Of a DNA stretch of 64,000 nucleotides, positions 1 through 7,756 are shown piece after piece. The notes under the pieces are model-generated. The model was not told the origin of the DNA, made no database searches, and saw nothing but the letters and a program-made list of their open reading frames with translations. This DNA comes from Solwaraspora sp. WMMD791 (GTDB taxonomy: Bacteria; Actinomycetota; Actinomycetes; Mycobacteriales; Micromonosporaceae), in NCBI RefSeq assembly GCF_029581195.1, contig NZ_CP120737.1:1550001-1614000 (forward strand), read 5' to 3'. The translations under genes were made by a program, and so were the position numbers. The stretch's first letter is position 1. The number at the start of each line of letters is the position of its first letter.

Positions 1-2007
1 CAGGACGATCAGGTCGGCACGGACGCGCCGCTGAAGTTGCCGGCGGCGTTGGCGCAGCTGGCCGCCGACGGCCGGCTCGACCGGTCGATGCTGATCGACG
101 GCACGCTCGGCCGGCTGCTACGCGGCGAACGGCCGGCCGCGCTGCGGGTCTTCGTCGCGCTGCACGAGGCGCTGGCACCGACCGCGGACGAGGTCCGTGA
201 CCGGCTGCCGGCCTACCTGCGGTTGCTGGCCGACGGGCCGTCGACAGCGGCCGCGGCGGCCCAACGGAGCCTGCGGGCGGTGCCGGACATCGACCTGGAC
301 GCGCTGCTCGACACCGCACCCGCCGTCCTGGTCCGGCCCGAGAAGACCCTGGTACGGGCCCAGCTGACCTGGCTGGACCAGACGGCCCGCCGCGACAGGG
401 CCCAGGCGGCGCGGATCGCCCGGGTGCTGGCGGTCGCCGCCGACCACCCGGAGATCGACATCGCCGAGCGGGCCAGCGCGCTCGCCACCCGGCACGGCCA
501 CCGGGTGAGCGCACCCGCCGAGGTGCGGCACGTCGGTGACACCCTGCCAGCGGTGGCGGCACCGGCGCCGCCGCCGCCGATCACCGCCCCGGACGAGTTG
601 GCCGAGCAGGTCGCCGCGATGTTCGCCGCCGAGTGGACCGCGCCGCTGGAGCTGGAGCGGATCCTGGCCGGCGTGGTCCGGCTGGGCCGCGCCGACCGGG
701 CAGCCGTCGCGGCCGCGCTGACTCCGGTGCTCAACCGGGCGCACGCGATGGTCTGGCCGTCGCTGCCCGAGACCAGGTTCGGCGGCCTCACCGTGGTGCT
801 GCGGGTCCTCGCCGGGGCAAGCGACCCGATCGTCGCCGGCACCGACCAGACGGTCTCGGCGCGCGCCTGGTCGTCGCTGTCGGCGGCGTGGGGCCGGGAG
901 CCGACCAGTGGGCAGCGGCCCGCCGACCCGCAGGGGGAGATCCTGCGCCGGCTGCTGCGAACCCGGGTGGCCGAGATCGGGCAGTTCGTCGCGGGGCACG
1001 GGACCACGGAGCGGGTCGCTGGACCGACCCTGGCCGCCCCGACCCTGGCCACCGGTGCGATCGAGCCGGAAGCGCTGTTCGAGCGGCTTGCCCGGCTCGA
1101 CGGGCAGCCGCCGTGGCCAGCGGACCTGGCCCAGGCGTTGCTGCGGCTGCCGGCCAACGTCGACGAGCCGTTGGCGGCGAAGGCGGCGGCACTGGGCACT
1201 CCTGCCGGGCAGGAGTTGGCAGCCTGGCTGCGCGCCGGCGGCCTGCCCCGACCGCGCTACCAGGTGGTGACGGTGGCCCGGCGCGACCGGCACGGCGGCT
1301 ACGACTACCGGCACGACCGGCTGCCGCAGCGGCGACGCCTCGTCGACGTGGCCGCGCCGCCGGGGGCCGGCGACCCGTACGGCCTGCTCGACGTGACGCC
1401 CCGCCCGGTCGACGTCAGGTTGCTGCTCGACGAACGGCTCTGGCCGGCGCAGCTACCCGGCTACCGGGGGCTGGTCGCCGCGTACACCCTGCCGTTGGTC
1501 GCCGGGTGCGCGGACCTCGACGAGCCGGGCGGTGCCGTGCTGCTGCCGATGCTCGCCGAACGCACCGGCGCCGCCGGTCCGGCGCTGGACCTCGCGGTGG
1601 CGTACGGGCTGGCCGCCCGGCACGAGGCCGACCGGGTGGCGACCGTCGACGCGCTGCTGATGCTGGCCGCCGACGGCGGGCTCGACCCGACGGCGGTCGG
1701 CACCCATCTGGGGTCGCTGACCGCCGACGGGATGATCACCCTGTCCCGGGTCGTCGGGCCGCTGCGGGACGCGACCGCCGCCGGGGCGCCGCTGACCGTC
1801 TGGCGGATCCTGGCCGCCGCGCTGCCGGCGTTGCTGACCTGCCGACCCGCGCCGCGCGGCCTGCCGGACCTGCTGGCGCTGGCCGCGCAGAACGCGGCGA
1901 CCACCGGTGTACGTATCGAGGTGCCGGGGCTCGCCGACGTCGCCGGCCGGGGCGGGTCGAGCCGGCTGGTCACCGAGGCCCGCCGGCTGCGGGACGCATC
2001 GGCGTGA
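1..2007 (+). CDS. C-terminal part of a large helical-repeat protein (DUF6493-like), 5' end outside the window
   Basis: The reading frame is open from base 1, so the gene starts upstream. About 668 residues are visible. They are rich in Ala, Leu, Arg and Asp and form amphipathic helices resembling HEAT-type repeats. There is no signal peptide, membrane segment or catalytic motif that I can recognise. The overall look (short helical repeats, a Pro-rich linker around residues 185-195 and a C-terminal block of Gly/Ala-rich helices) resembles actinobacterial DUF6493 proteins. Those often sit beside SWIM zinc-finger, MoxR ATPase and VWA genes, none of which is visible here. The stop codon overlaps the GTG start of the next gene (GTGA), which implies translational coupling to that membrane protein. 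The family assignment is from memory and only moderately sure; the role is unknown. Confidence 0.55.
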   Translation, partial: QDDQVGTDAPLKLPAALAQLAADGRLDRSMLIDGTLGRLLRGERPAALRVFVALHEALAPTADEVRDRLPAYLRLLADGPSTAAAAAQRSLRAVPDIDLDALLDTAPAVLVRPEKTLVRAQLTWLDQTARRDRAQAARIARVLAVAADHPEIDIAERASALATRHGHRVSAPAEVRHVGDTLPAVAAPAPPPPITAPDELAEQVAAMFAAEWTAPLELERILAGVVRLGRADRAAVAAALTPVLNRAHAMVWPSLPETRFGGLTVVLRVLAGASDPIVAGTDQTVSARAWSSLSAAWGREPTSGQRPADPQGEILRRLLRTRVAEIGQFVAGHGTTERVAGPTLAAPTLATGAIEPEALFERLARLDGQPPWPADLAQALLRLPANVDEPLAAKAAALGTPAGQELAAWLRAGGLPRPRYQVVTVARRDRHGGYDYRHDRLPQRRRLVDVAAPPGAGDPYGLLDVTPRPVDVRLLLDERLWPAQLPGYRGLVAAYTLPLVAGCADLDEPGGAVLLPMLAERTGAAGPALDLAVAYGLAARHEADRVATVDALLMLAADGGLDPTAVGTHLGSLTADGMITLSRVVGPLRDATAAGAPLTVWRILAAALPALLTCRPAPRGLPDLLALAAQNAATTGVRIEVPGLADVAGRGGSSRLVTEARRLRDASA

Positions 2008-2990
2008 CGCGGCTGCTCTTCGGCGGCGGTGTGTGGTGCTGCGCCGTCGTCGCGGGACTGATGCTGCCGCTGATCTGGCTGGACGCCGTCGGGCACGAGG
2101 GCTACCGCCCGGAGCGGGCGGAGCTGGCGACGGCGGCCAGGGTCGTCGCGGCCGGCCTCGGGCTGGGCATCGGGTACCTGGTCGGTGTCCGTTCGTCGCC
2201 AGGGCTGGGACGCGTCGCCGTCGTCCGCCGGTGGGCGATCACCGGCGGCACCGCCGCCGGTGCGGCCGTGGCGCACCTGGTGGCGGACGAGGCCACCTAC
2301 CGGTACGTGATCCCCGTGGAGTCGACCAGCGTCGACGGGGCAGACCCGGTGGCGGCGATGGCGTGGGCCTGGCTGGTCGGTGCGCTGCTGGCGGTCGGTG
2401 CCGCCACGGTCGGGTTCGGGATCGGGCTGCTCCGCCGGGACGACACGCGGAGCCGGGGACGTCGGTGGTACGCGGTCGCGGCCGCCGTGGCGGTCGCCGG
2501 TCTGCTCGCCGTACCCGAGTTCGTCCGCGTCGGTGCGGAGCTGGCCACCGCACGGTTCCTGCCGGCGGGGTTCGTCACGGTGCCGGTCGGGCAGCCGGTG
2601 CCGGTCGTCCTGCCCGTCGGGCGCAGCGCCATCTTCGGCGACTACGGCCAGGAATGGTCCGCCGAGGACTGCCGGGTCACCGATGCCGACGGCACCCCGA
2701 TCAGGGTGAGGGCGCCGTCGGTGCCGTTCACGGACAACAGCGACAGCATCGTGACGGTGGTGCTGGGCACCATCGAGGTGCCCAGCACCACGTCCGTCAC
2801 CGTGCAGTGTCAGGGCCTACCGGGGCGGATGTACCAGGTCGGTGCGGCGCCGACCGTCGACGGACCACTCGGCCCGCTGCTGTACGTCCCGGCCTGGGTC
2901 CTGCCGGTGGGCGGCGCCCTGCCAGGGTCGGTGCTGGCCGTGGCGGTGGCCCTGGTCCGGCGGGGTCAGTCCTCGGCGCGCCAGCGGTAG
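2004..2990 (+). CDS. Polytopic membrane protein of unknown function
   Basis: The gene starts at a GTG that overlaps the preceding stop codon and encodes 328 residues. Hydrophobic segments lie near residues 3-27, 45-62, 75-92, 118-145 and 155-172. A soluble, probably extracytoplasmic domain of about 110 residues follows (roughly 185-295, with two cysteines), and a final membrane segment lies near 300-320. No known family was recognised. The last 25 bp overlap, tail to tail, the 3' end of the cyclase gene on the other strand, so the two convergent transcripts share their ends and no terminator hairpin is evident between them. Coupling to the upstream helical-repeat protein suggests the two products act together, but nothing in the sequence says how. 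Confidence 0.6.
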   Translation: MTRLLFGGGVWCCAVVAGLMLPLIWLDAVGHEGYRPERAELATAARVVAAGLGLGIGYLVGVRSSPGLGRVAVVRRWAITGGTAAGAAVAHLVADEATYRYVIPVESTSVDGADPVAAMAWAWLVGALLAVGAATVGFGIGLLRRDDTRSRGRRWYAVAAAVAVAGLLAVPEFVRVGAELATARFLPAGFVTVPVGQPVPVVLPVGRSAIFGDYGQEWSAEDCRVTDADGTPIRVRAPSVPFTDNSDSIVTVVLGTIEVPSTTSVTVQCQGLPGRMYQVGAAPTVDGPLGPLLYVPAWVLPVGGALPGSVLAVAVALVRRGQSSARQR

Positions 2991-3643
2991 TACTCGGTGG
3001 CCACCGCGTCGACCGGTCCGCGCCAGGTGTCCTGGTTGTACGGGCTGATGTACGGGCTGAGCTCCTGCATGATCTTGCCGAACTTGGGCTTGTCGTGGAT
3101 TCGGGCGTCGTCAGCGGTGTGCGCGACCGAGCGTTCCAGCAGGTGCACGTAGACGTCGTCGATGGAGTAGAGCCACCGGGCCGTCACGCTCATCTCCACC
3201 GGCAGTGTGCCGGCGTCGGACTCGGTGAAGATCTGGGCCACGTTCTCCTCGGCGCCGGGCTTGATCCGCCCGACGATGACGGTCAGGTGCCGCTCGCCCG
3301 AGTCCGGTCGGGATCCGGCGTCGTCGGCCGGCGCCCACCGGTAGAACTCCTTGGCGACCGAGTGCGACGGGTTCTGCCAGTTGCGCGGGTACGGGGTGAC
3401 GTACGGGCCGATCGCCTCGGCGATCTCCTTGAACGCCGGCAGCCCCCGGTTCTGCCCGGAGATCGCCGGGTCCTCGTTGCGCTCCACGATGTGGATGTAG
3501 AGGTCGTGGTGGGACAGCAGGATGCGTCCGATCACGCCGAAGTCCTGTGGCCGGGTGGCCTTGTCGTAGTGGCCGAACACCTTGGCGATCTTGTCCTCGC
3601 TGCCCGGCACCATGCGGCAGACGATCACGTTGCGGAAGACCAT
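2966..3643 (-). CDS. Tandem-domain TcmI-family polyketide cyclase
   Basis: The 225-residue product contains two homologous TcmI-type cyclase domains, roughly residues 1-107 and 116-222. Both halves show the same order of motifs: an N-terminal VIV-R-PG strand, a central YIH-ER or YVH-LER strand, an 'SPY' or 'TPY' turn and a closing 'EFYRW' or 'EYYRW'. TcmI proteins of the tetracenomycin type are usually about 110 residues, so this is a duplication and fusion that may fold as an intramolecular version of the normal dimer. Family members catalyse late ring closures of aromatic polyketides. GAGGAG lies 7 nt upstream of the ATG. The gene is the last of the tailoring cassette, about 100 bp after the P450. 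The enzyme class is clear; the substrate is unknown. Confidence 0.85.
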   Translation of the reverse strand: MVFRNVIVCRMVPGSEDKIAKVFGHYDKATRPQDFGVIGRILLSHHDLYIHIVERNEDPAISGQNRGLPAFKEIAEAIGPYVTPYPRNWQNPSHSVAKEFYRWAPADDAGSRPDSGERHLTVIVGRIKPGAEENVAQIFTESDAGTLPVEMSVTARWLYSIDDVYVHLLERSVAHTADDARIHDKPKFGKIMQELSPYISPYNQDTWRGPVDAVATEYYRWRAED

Positions 3644-3741
3644 GACAAACTCCTCGCAGAACGGTGGGATCAGCCCGGGTCGGTACGCCCGGTGGTCGGG
3701 TGGTGGCTCAGCCGGGCCGGTTCGCCCGGTGGTCGTGGTGA

Positions 3742-4983
3742 TCAGCCGGCGGCGGTGAACCGCACCGGCAGCTCCAGCAGGCCACGGAACGGTGAGGCCG
3801 CCGGCAGCCGGGGCACCCGGTCGACCGGTACGCCCAGCCGCAGGTCCGGCAGTCGGCGCAGCAGGGTGCCGATGCCGATCCTCGCCTCGATGCGGGCCAG
3901 CGAGACCCCGAGGCAGTAGTGCACCCCGTGCCCGAAGCCCAGATGCGGACCGCGTTCGCTGGTCACGTCGAGCCGCTGCGGGTCGGTGAAGTGGTCCGGG
4001 TCGTGGTTGGCCGAGTTGAGCACGACGCCGACCGCCGCACCGCGTGGGATGCGTACGCCGTCGTACTCGATGTCCTCGGTGGCCACCCGGGGGCTGGCGA
4101 TCGGCAACGGCCCGTCGAAACGCAGCAGTTCCTCGACCGCGCCCGGCAGCAGGTCCGGCCGCTGCCGCAGCAGGTCGAGCTGGTCGGGATGGGTCAGCAG
4201 CGCCAGCATGGCGTTGCCGATGAAGTCGGCGGTGGTCTGGTGGCCGGCGAACAGCAGCAGGAACGCGGTGGAGACCAGCTCCCGCTCGGAGAGTTTCCCG
4301 CCCTGGTCGCAGGCGTCGATGAGGGCGCTGACCATGTCGTCGGCCGGCGCCACCCGCTTGGCCCGGACCAGCCCGGTCAGGTAGTCGTGCAGCAGCAGCT
4401 GTACCTGCTGCACGGCGGCCCGTTCCTGCTCCGGCGGCCGGCTGGCCGACCCGGAGGTACGGATCACCTGGGTCCAGCCGAGCACCTGTTCGTGGTCGGC
4501 CTTGGGCACACCGAGCAGTTCACAGATCACCACCATCGGCAGCGGTACGGCGAAGTCGTGCATCAGGTCCGCCTCGCCCCTGGGCACGAACTTGTCGATG
4601 AGGTCGTCGACGACCTGGGTCACCCGGGGCCGCAGCGCCTCGATGCGCCGGGGCGCGAACGCCTGGGACACCAGTCGCCGGAGCCGGCTGTGCTCCGGCG
4701 GGTCGGAGTTGAGCATGTTCTTGTTCAGCCCGTCCGAGTTCGGCCCAAAGAACCGCAGGTAGTGGCCTTCCGGGCCGTACAGGTCCTTGGACAGCCGGTG
4801 GTCGGTCAGCGCGGCGCGGGCGTCGTCGTAGCGGGTGATCAGGTAGGAGTCGAACCGGGGTGAGGAGACCAGCTGGACCGGATTCTGTTCGCGCATCCGG
4901 GCATAGGTGGGGTACGGGTCGGCGGCGTATTCGTCGGTGAAGAACTCCCCGGCCGGCACCGGTTGTTGCGCATCTGTGGTCAT
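3742..4983 (-). CDS. Cytochrome P450 monooxygenase
   Basis: This is a 413-residue bacterial class I P450. The I-helix reads AGHQTT (residues 246-251), the K-helix E-x-x-R is E285-R288, and the haem loop FGHGVHYCLG places the thiolate ligand at C357. The acidic residue normally found before the paired threonines of the I-helix is Gln249 here, which could affect proton delivery. The ATG at 4983 overlaps the stop of the upstream ABM gene (ATGA), and this decides the start over longer frames. No ferredoxin or reductase gene is nearby, so electron partners must come from elsewhere. The context with a flavin hydroxylase, ABM and TcmI domains suggests hydroxylation or oxidative coupling of an aromatic polyketide; the substrate is inferred, not shown. 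Confidence 0.93.
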   Translation of the reverse strand: MTTDAQQPVPAGEFFTDEYAADPYPTYARMREQNPVQLVSSPRFDSYLITRYDDARAALTDHRLSKDLYGPEGHYLRFFGPNSDGLNKNMLNSDPPEHSRLRRLVSQAFAPRRIEALRPRVTQVVDDLIDKFVPRGEADLMHDFAVPLPMVVICELLGVPKADHEQVLGWTQVIRTSGSASRPPEQERAAVQQVQLLLHDYLTGLVRAKRVAPADDMVSALIDACDQGGKLSERELVSTAFLLLFAGHQTTADFIGNAMLALLTHPDQLDLLRQRPDLLPGAVEELLRFDGPLPIASPRVATEDIEYDGVRIPRGAAVGVVLNSANHDPDHFTDPQRLDVTSERGPHLGFGHGVHYCLGVSLARIEARIGIGTLLRRLPDLRLGVPVDRVPRLPAASPFRGLLELPVRFTAAG

Positions 4984-5342
4984 CGCGTCTCCTCGGGCTC
5001 GCTCGGCACGCTGTGCAGCACCTGACTCGGCACGCTGTGCAGGACCTGATAGGTGTGTCGCTGCGCGGACTCCCGCAGGTCCCGGATGACCCGCAGCAGC
5101 CGGTCCCGCTGTGCGCTGCGGCCGAATGCGTCCAACCGGCCCCGGTCGGCCCAGTCGGTGACGATCAGGTAGCTGCGTGGGTCGTCGGCGTCGCGGAGCA
5201 GGTCCTGACGCAGGCAGCCGGCGAGGGTCCGGATCTGCTCGGCGATCGCCCGCCATTCGTCCTCGAACCGCTGCTCACAGCCGGGTCGGGTACGCATCGC
5301 CAGGATCGCGCGGACAGCGCCGTTCTGCGGTGGCGTGGTCAC
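4980..5342 (-). CDS. Stand-alone antibiotic biosynthesis monooxygenase (ABM) family protein
   Basis: The 120-residue product is one ABM (dimeric ferredoxin-like) domain with the typical pattern of 'ILAMRTRPGCE' near the N terminus and 'DPRSYLIVTDWAD' in the middle. Cofactor-free anthrone oxygenases such as TcmH and ActVA-Orf6 belong to this fold, so oxidation of an anthrone or naphthacenone to a quinone is the natural guess. The start overlaps the stop of the upstream hydroxylase gene and the stop overlaps the P450 start, so the three are co-translated. The C-terminal tail carries an in-frame duplication (QVLHSVPS twice) that comes from a 24-bp direct repeat at 5002-5049 with one mismatch. 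The family is clear; the exact reaction is not. Confidence 0.85.
   Translation of the reverse strand: MTTPPQNGAVRAILAMRTRPGCEQRFEDEWRAIAEQIRTLAGCLRQDLLRDADDPRSYLIVTDWADRGRLDAFGRSAQRDRLLRVIRDLRESAQRHTYQVLHSVPSQVLHSVPSEPEETR
5002..5049. repeat. 24-bp tandem duplication inside the ABM gene
   Basis: Two head-to-tail 24-bp units (5002-5025 and 5026-5049) differ at a single base (c versus g at the 17th base). They add eight residues in frame to the C-terminal tail of the ABM protein, outside the folded domain. Confidence 0.9.
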
Positions 5343-7618
5343 CGTGGACCGCCGCCGAACACCAGGTGCAGGTGGTGTCGCAGCGCTTCGGCGTCGATCG
5401 GCTGGCTGCGGAAGCCGACGTGCCCGTCCGGTCGGATCAGGTACGCGGCGGCACCGGTGATGCCGTACCGGGTCCGCACCGCCCCGTCGGTGTCGCGGAC
5501 CACCGGCGGGTGCAGCAGTGACGGCGTCGCCGCGTCCGGGCCGACGAGCAGGTACACCTCGACCTCGCCGTACGCCTGGTCCCGCACGTCGGTGCCGATC
5601 TTGTCCACCAGGGCGAGCGTGGTCTCGTCGGTGCTGTCGGCGTAGAGCAGCAGCGTGTGCCGGGTGCCCCGGGTCAGGTCCCGCAGCCGCAGCGGATGCC
5701 CGACCCCGGGGCGGTGCAGCCCGTACACGTCGGGGGCGCGGTCGCCGGCCGCCGGCCCGGCGCGCAGCGCGTCCGGGTCGGCCACCGCCTCGCCGACCAG
5801 CGGACTGTCCGCGTAGCTGACCAGCATCGACATCTCCTGCAGGAACTGGCCGGTGAGGTCCTCACGCTCCAGTTCGTCGGTGAACGCCAGCCGCACCGCG
5901 CGGCCGACGACCTGTTCACCCTGCGGTCGGCGTTCGATCTGGTAGCTGTCGAGCAGGCCGGGCGCGGCCAGGCCACGCACCGCCAGCGCCAGTTTCCAGG
6001 CCAGGTTCCAGGCGTCCTGGATACCGGTGTTCATGCCCTGGCCGCCGGCGGGTGGGTGCAGGTGCGCGGCGTCGCCGGCGACGAAGACTCGCCCGACGCG
6101 GTAGCGGTCGACGATGCCGTGACTGATCCGGAAGATCGACGACCAGCGCAGGTTCGACGCCGTCGTGCCGGGTGGGGCGAGCTGGTCCAGGACTGTCTGG
6201 ACGTCGGCGAGGGTGGGTTCGTCGAGTTCGGCGCTGAACCCGGGCGGGGCGTTCTCGCCCCGGGTGGCGGCGAAGTAGCGCGGCGGCGCCATCGTCGCGA
6301 TCCGGTAGCGGGACTCACCCCGCAGCGGTACGCAGACCAGCATGTTGTCCAGCTGGCCGTCGGTCTCGTGGATGAACCGCAGCAGGTGGCCGGGCGGCAT
6401 GTCCCAGTCGAGGTCGACGTCGCCGAGCATGAACAGTTGCGGGAACCGGCCCAGCCCGCCGGTGAAGGTCAGCCCGAGCAGTTGCCGGACGGTGCTGTGC
6501 GCGCCGTCGGCGCCGACGAGGTACCGGGCCCGGATGGTCCCGGTGGTGCCGTCGGCGTACGCGACGGTGGCGGTGACAACGTCGTCGTCGCTGGTGAAGC
6601 CGGTGAGCGCGGTGCCGCGCCGGGGCCGCACGCCGAGGGTGGCGAGCCGGTCGGTGAGGATCCGTTCGGTCTCGTACTGGGGCAGGCCCAGATGTGCGTA
6701 CGGCAGGTCCGGCAGCTCCCAGCTGCCCCGGTACACCTGGTGGCCGTTGACGAAGACGGCCTGGCCGGTCAGCCAGCTGCCGGCGTTCATCGCCTCCCGG
6801 ACGACGCCCTGGTCCTCCCAGATCTCCATGGTGCGGCAGTGCACGCCGATCGCCTTGTCCGCCTGGCTGGGCGGGCTGGTGAGCGTGTCGATCACCTGGC
6901 AGTCGACGCCTCGGCGGGCGAGTTCGATCGCGGCGGTGAGCCCGGTCGGGCCGGCGCCGACGATCAGCACGTCGGTGGTGTCGGCGGGTGCCGCTGGCGA
7001 GTCGGTCGGCACCGCTGGCGGGTCGGTCGGCGGGTCGGCGGGGTGGAAGATCCGGGGGCGGATCCCGACGAGGAACTCGGCGATCGGGCCGGCTTCGGCC
7101 CGCTCGTGGTCGGGGTCGGAGATCCACCGGCGGAACTGCTCCTGGCTGCGCCACTCGGCGAAGATGTGGTGCACCGGGCTGCCGGGTTCGCGCAGCAGCT
7201 CCTCACGCAGGTAGCCGTCCACCCCGGACAGCCGGGTGACGACCTCGGCGTGCCCACGGTGGAACTCGTCGACCCGGTCGGCCGGAACGGTGATCGCCAC
7301 GTCGACGTAGATCCGGGAGTCGGCACCGGCCCGGCCACGCATCACCCGGTAGCTGCCGGCGTCCGGTGGTTCGCAGGCGGCCGCTACGGCGTCGGCCCAC
7401 TGCCGGGCGAGGGGGCCGTCGAGGTGGTCGCGCAGCGCGTCGTCGTCGGCCCATTCGGTGACCGCGACGAAGGTACGCGGATCGGTGGCGTCGACGAGCA
7501 GTTGGCGCAGCCGGTTGCCGGGCGAGGCACCGATGCCGTCGGCGACGGCCTGCCACGCTGACTCCACAACCGTCTCGAATCCGCTGCGGGCGCGGACCCG
7601 GAGCATCGTCCTGATCAT
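5339..7618 (-). CDS. ABM-ABM-FAD aromatic hydroxylase fusion (polyketide tailoring)
   Basis: The 759-residue protein joins two ABM domains (about 1-95 and 102-190) through a Pro/Ala-rich linker (192-214) to a group A flavin hydroxylase. The flavoprotein part shows the dinucleotide fold GAGPTG (221-226), the DG motif (D371-G372) and the GD motif with ribityl contacts (G515-D516, then HPPAGGQGMN). It ends in the thioredoxin-like C-terminal domain typical of phenol-hydroxylase-like polyketide oxygenases (about 625-759). A GGGGGA Shine-Dalgarno supports the ATG at 7618 over an in-frame start 18 codons upstream. This is the first gene of the four-gene cassette. TcmG/PgaE-type relatives hydroxylate aromatic polyketides, and the duplicated N-terminal ABM pair is unusual. 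The substrate is unknown. Confidence 0.85.
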   Translation of the reverse strand: MIRTMLRVRARSGFETVVESAWQAVADGIGASPGNRLRQLLVDATDPRTFVAVTEWADDDALRDHLDGPLARQWADAVAAACEPPDAGSYRVMRGRAGADSRIYVDVAITVPADRVDEFHRGHAEVVTRLSGVDGYLREELLREPGSPVHHIFAEWRSQEQFRRWISDPDHERAEAGPIAEFLVGIRPRIFHPADPPTDPPAVPTDSPAAPADTTDVLIVGAGPTGLTAAIELARRGVDCQVIDTLTSPPSQADKAIGVHCRTMEIWEDQGVVREAMNAGSWLTGQAVFVNGHQVYRGSWELPDLPYAHLGLPQYETERILTDRLATLGVRPRRGTALTGFTSDDDVVTATVAYADGTTGTIRARYLVGADGAHSTVRQLLGLTFTGGLGRFPQLFMLGDVDLDWDMPPGHLLRFIHETDGQLDNMLVCVPLRGESRYRIATMAPPRYFAATRGENAPPGFSAELDEPTLADVQTVLDQLAPPGTTASNLRWSSIFRISHGIVDRYRVGRVFVAGDAAHLHPPAGGQGMNTGIQDAWNLAWKLALAVRGLAAPGLLDSYQIERRPQGEQVVGRAVRLAFTDELEREDLTGQFLQEMSMLVSYADSPLVGEAVADPDALRAGPAAGDRAPDVYGLHRPGVGHPLRLRDLTRGTRHTLLLYADSTDETTLALVDKIGTDVRDQAYGEVEVYLLVGPDAATPSLLHPPVVRDTDGAVRTRYGITGAAAYLIRPDGHVGFRSQPIDAEALRHHLHLVFGGGPR

Positions 7619-7756
7619 GTGGTCCCCCTGAACGGCGTGCGGTGGACCTGACCTTGGCCGACACCGCGTCACCCGGCCGTCAACGCCGTACGGGGCACAG
7701 TGGGTGGCCGGTGACGCGCCGGCTACCCGTCGGGAGAACGATCTGCAGGCGTGCGC

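Noticed and set aside
5657-7561. A 634-residue plus-strand frame opposite the flavin hydroxylase
   Set aside because: It is a mirror frame of a well-supported gene; composition is Val/Gly/Arg-rich with no motif.
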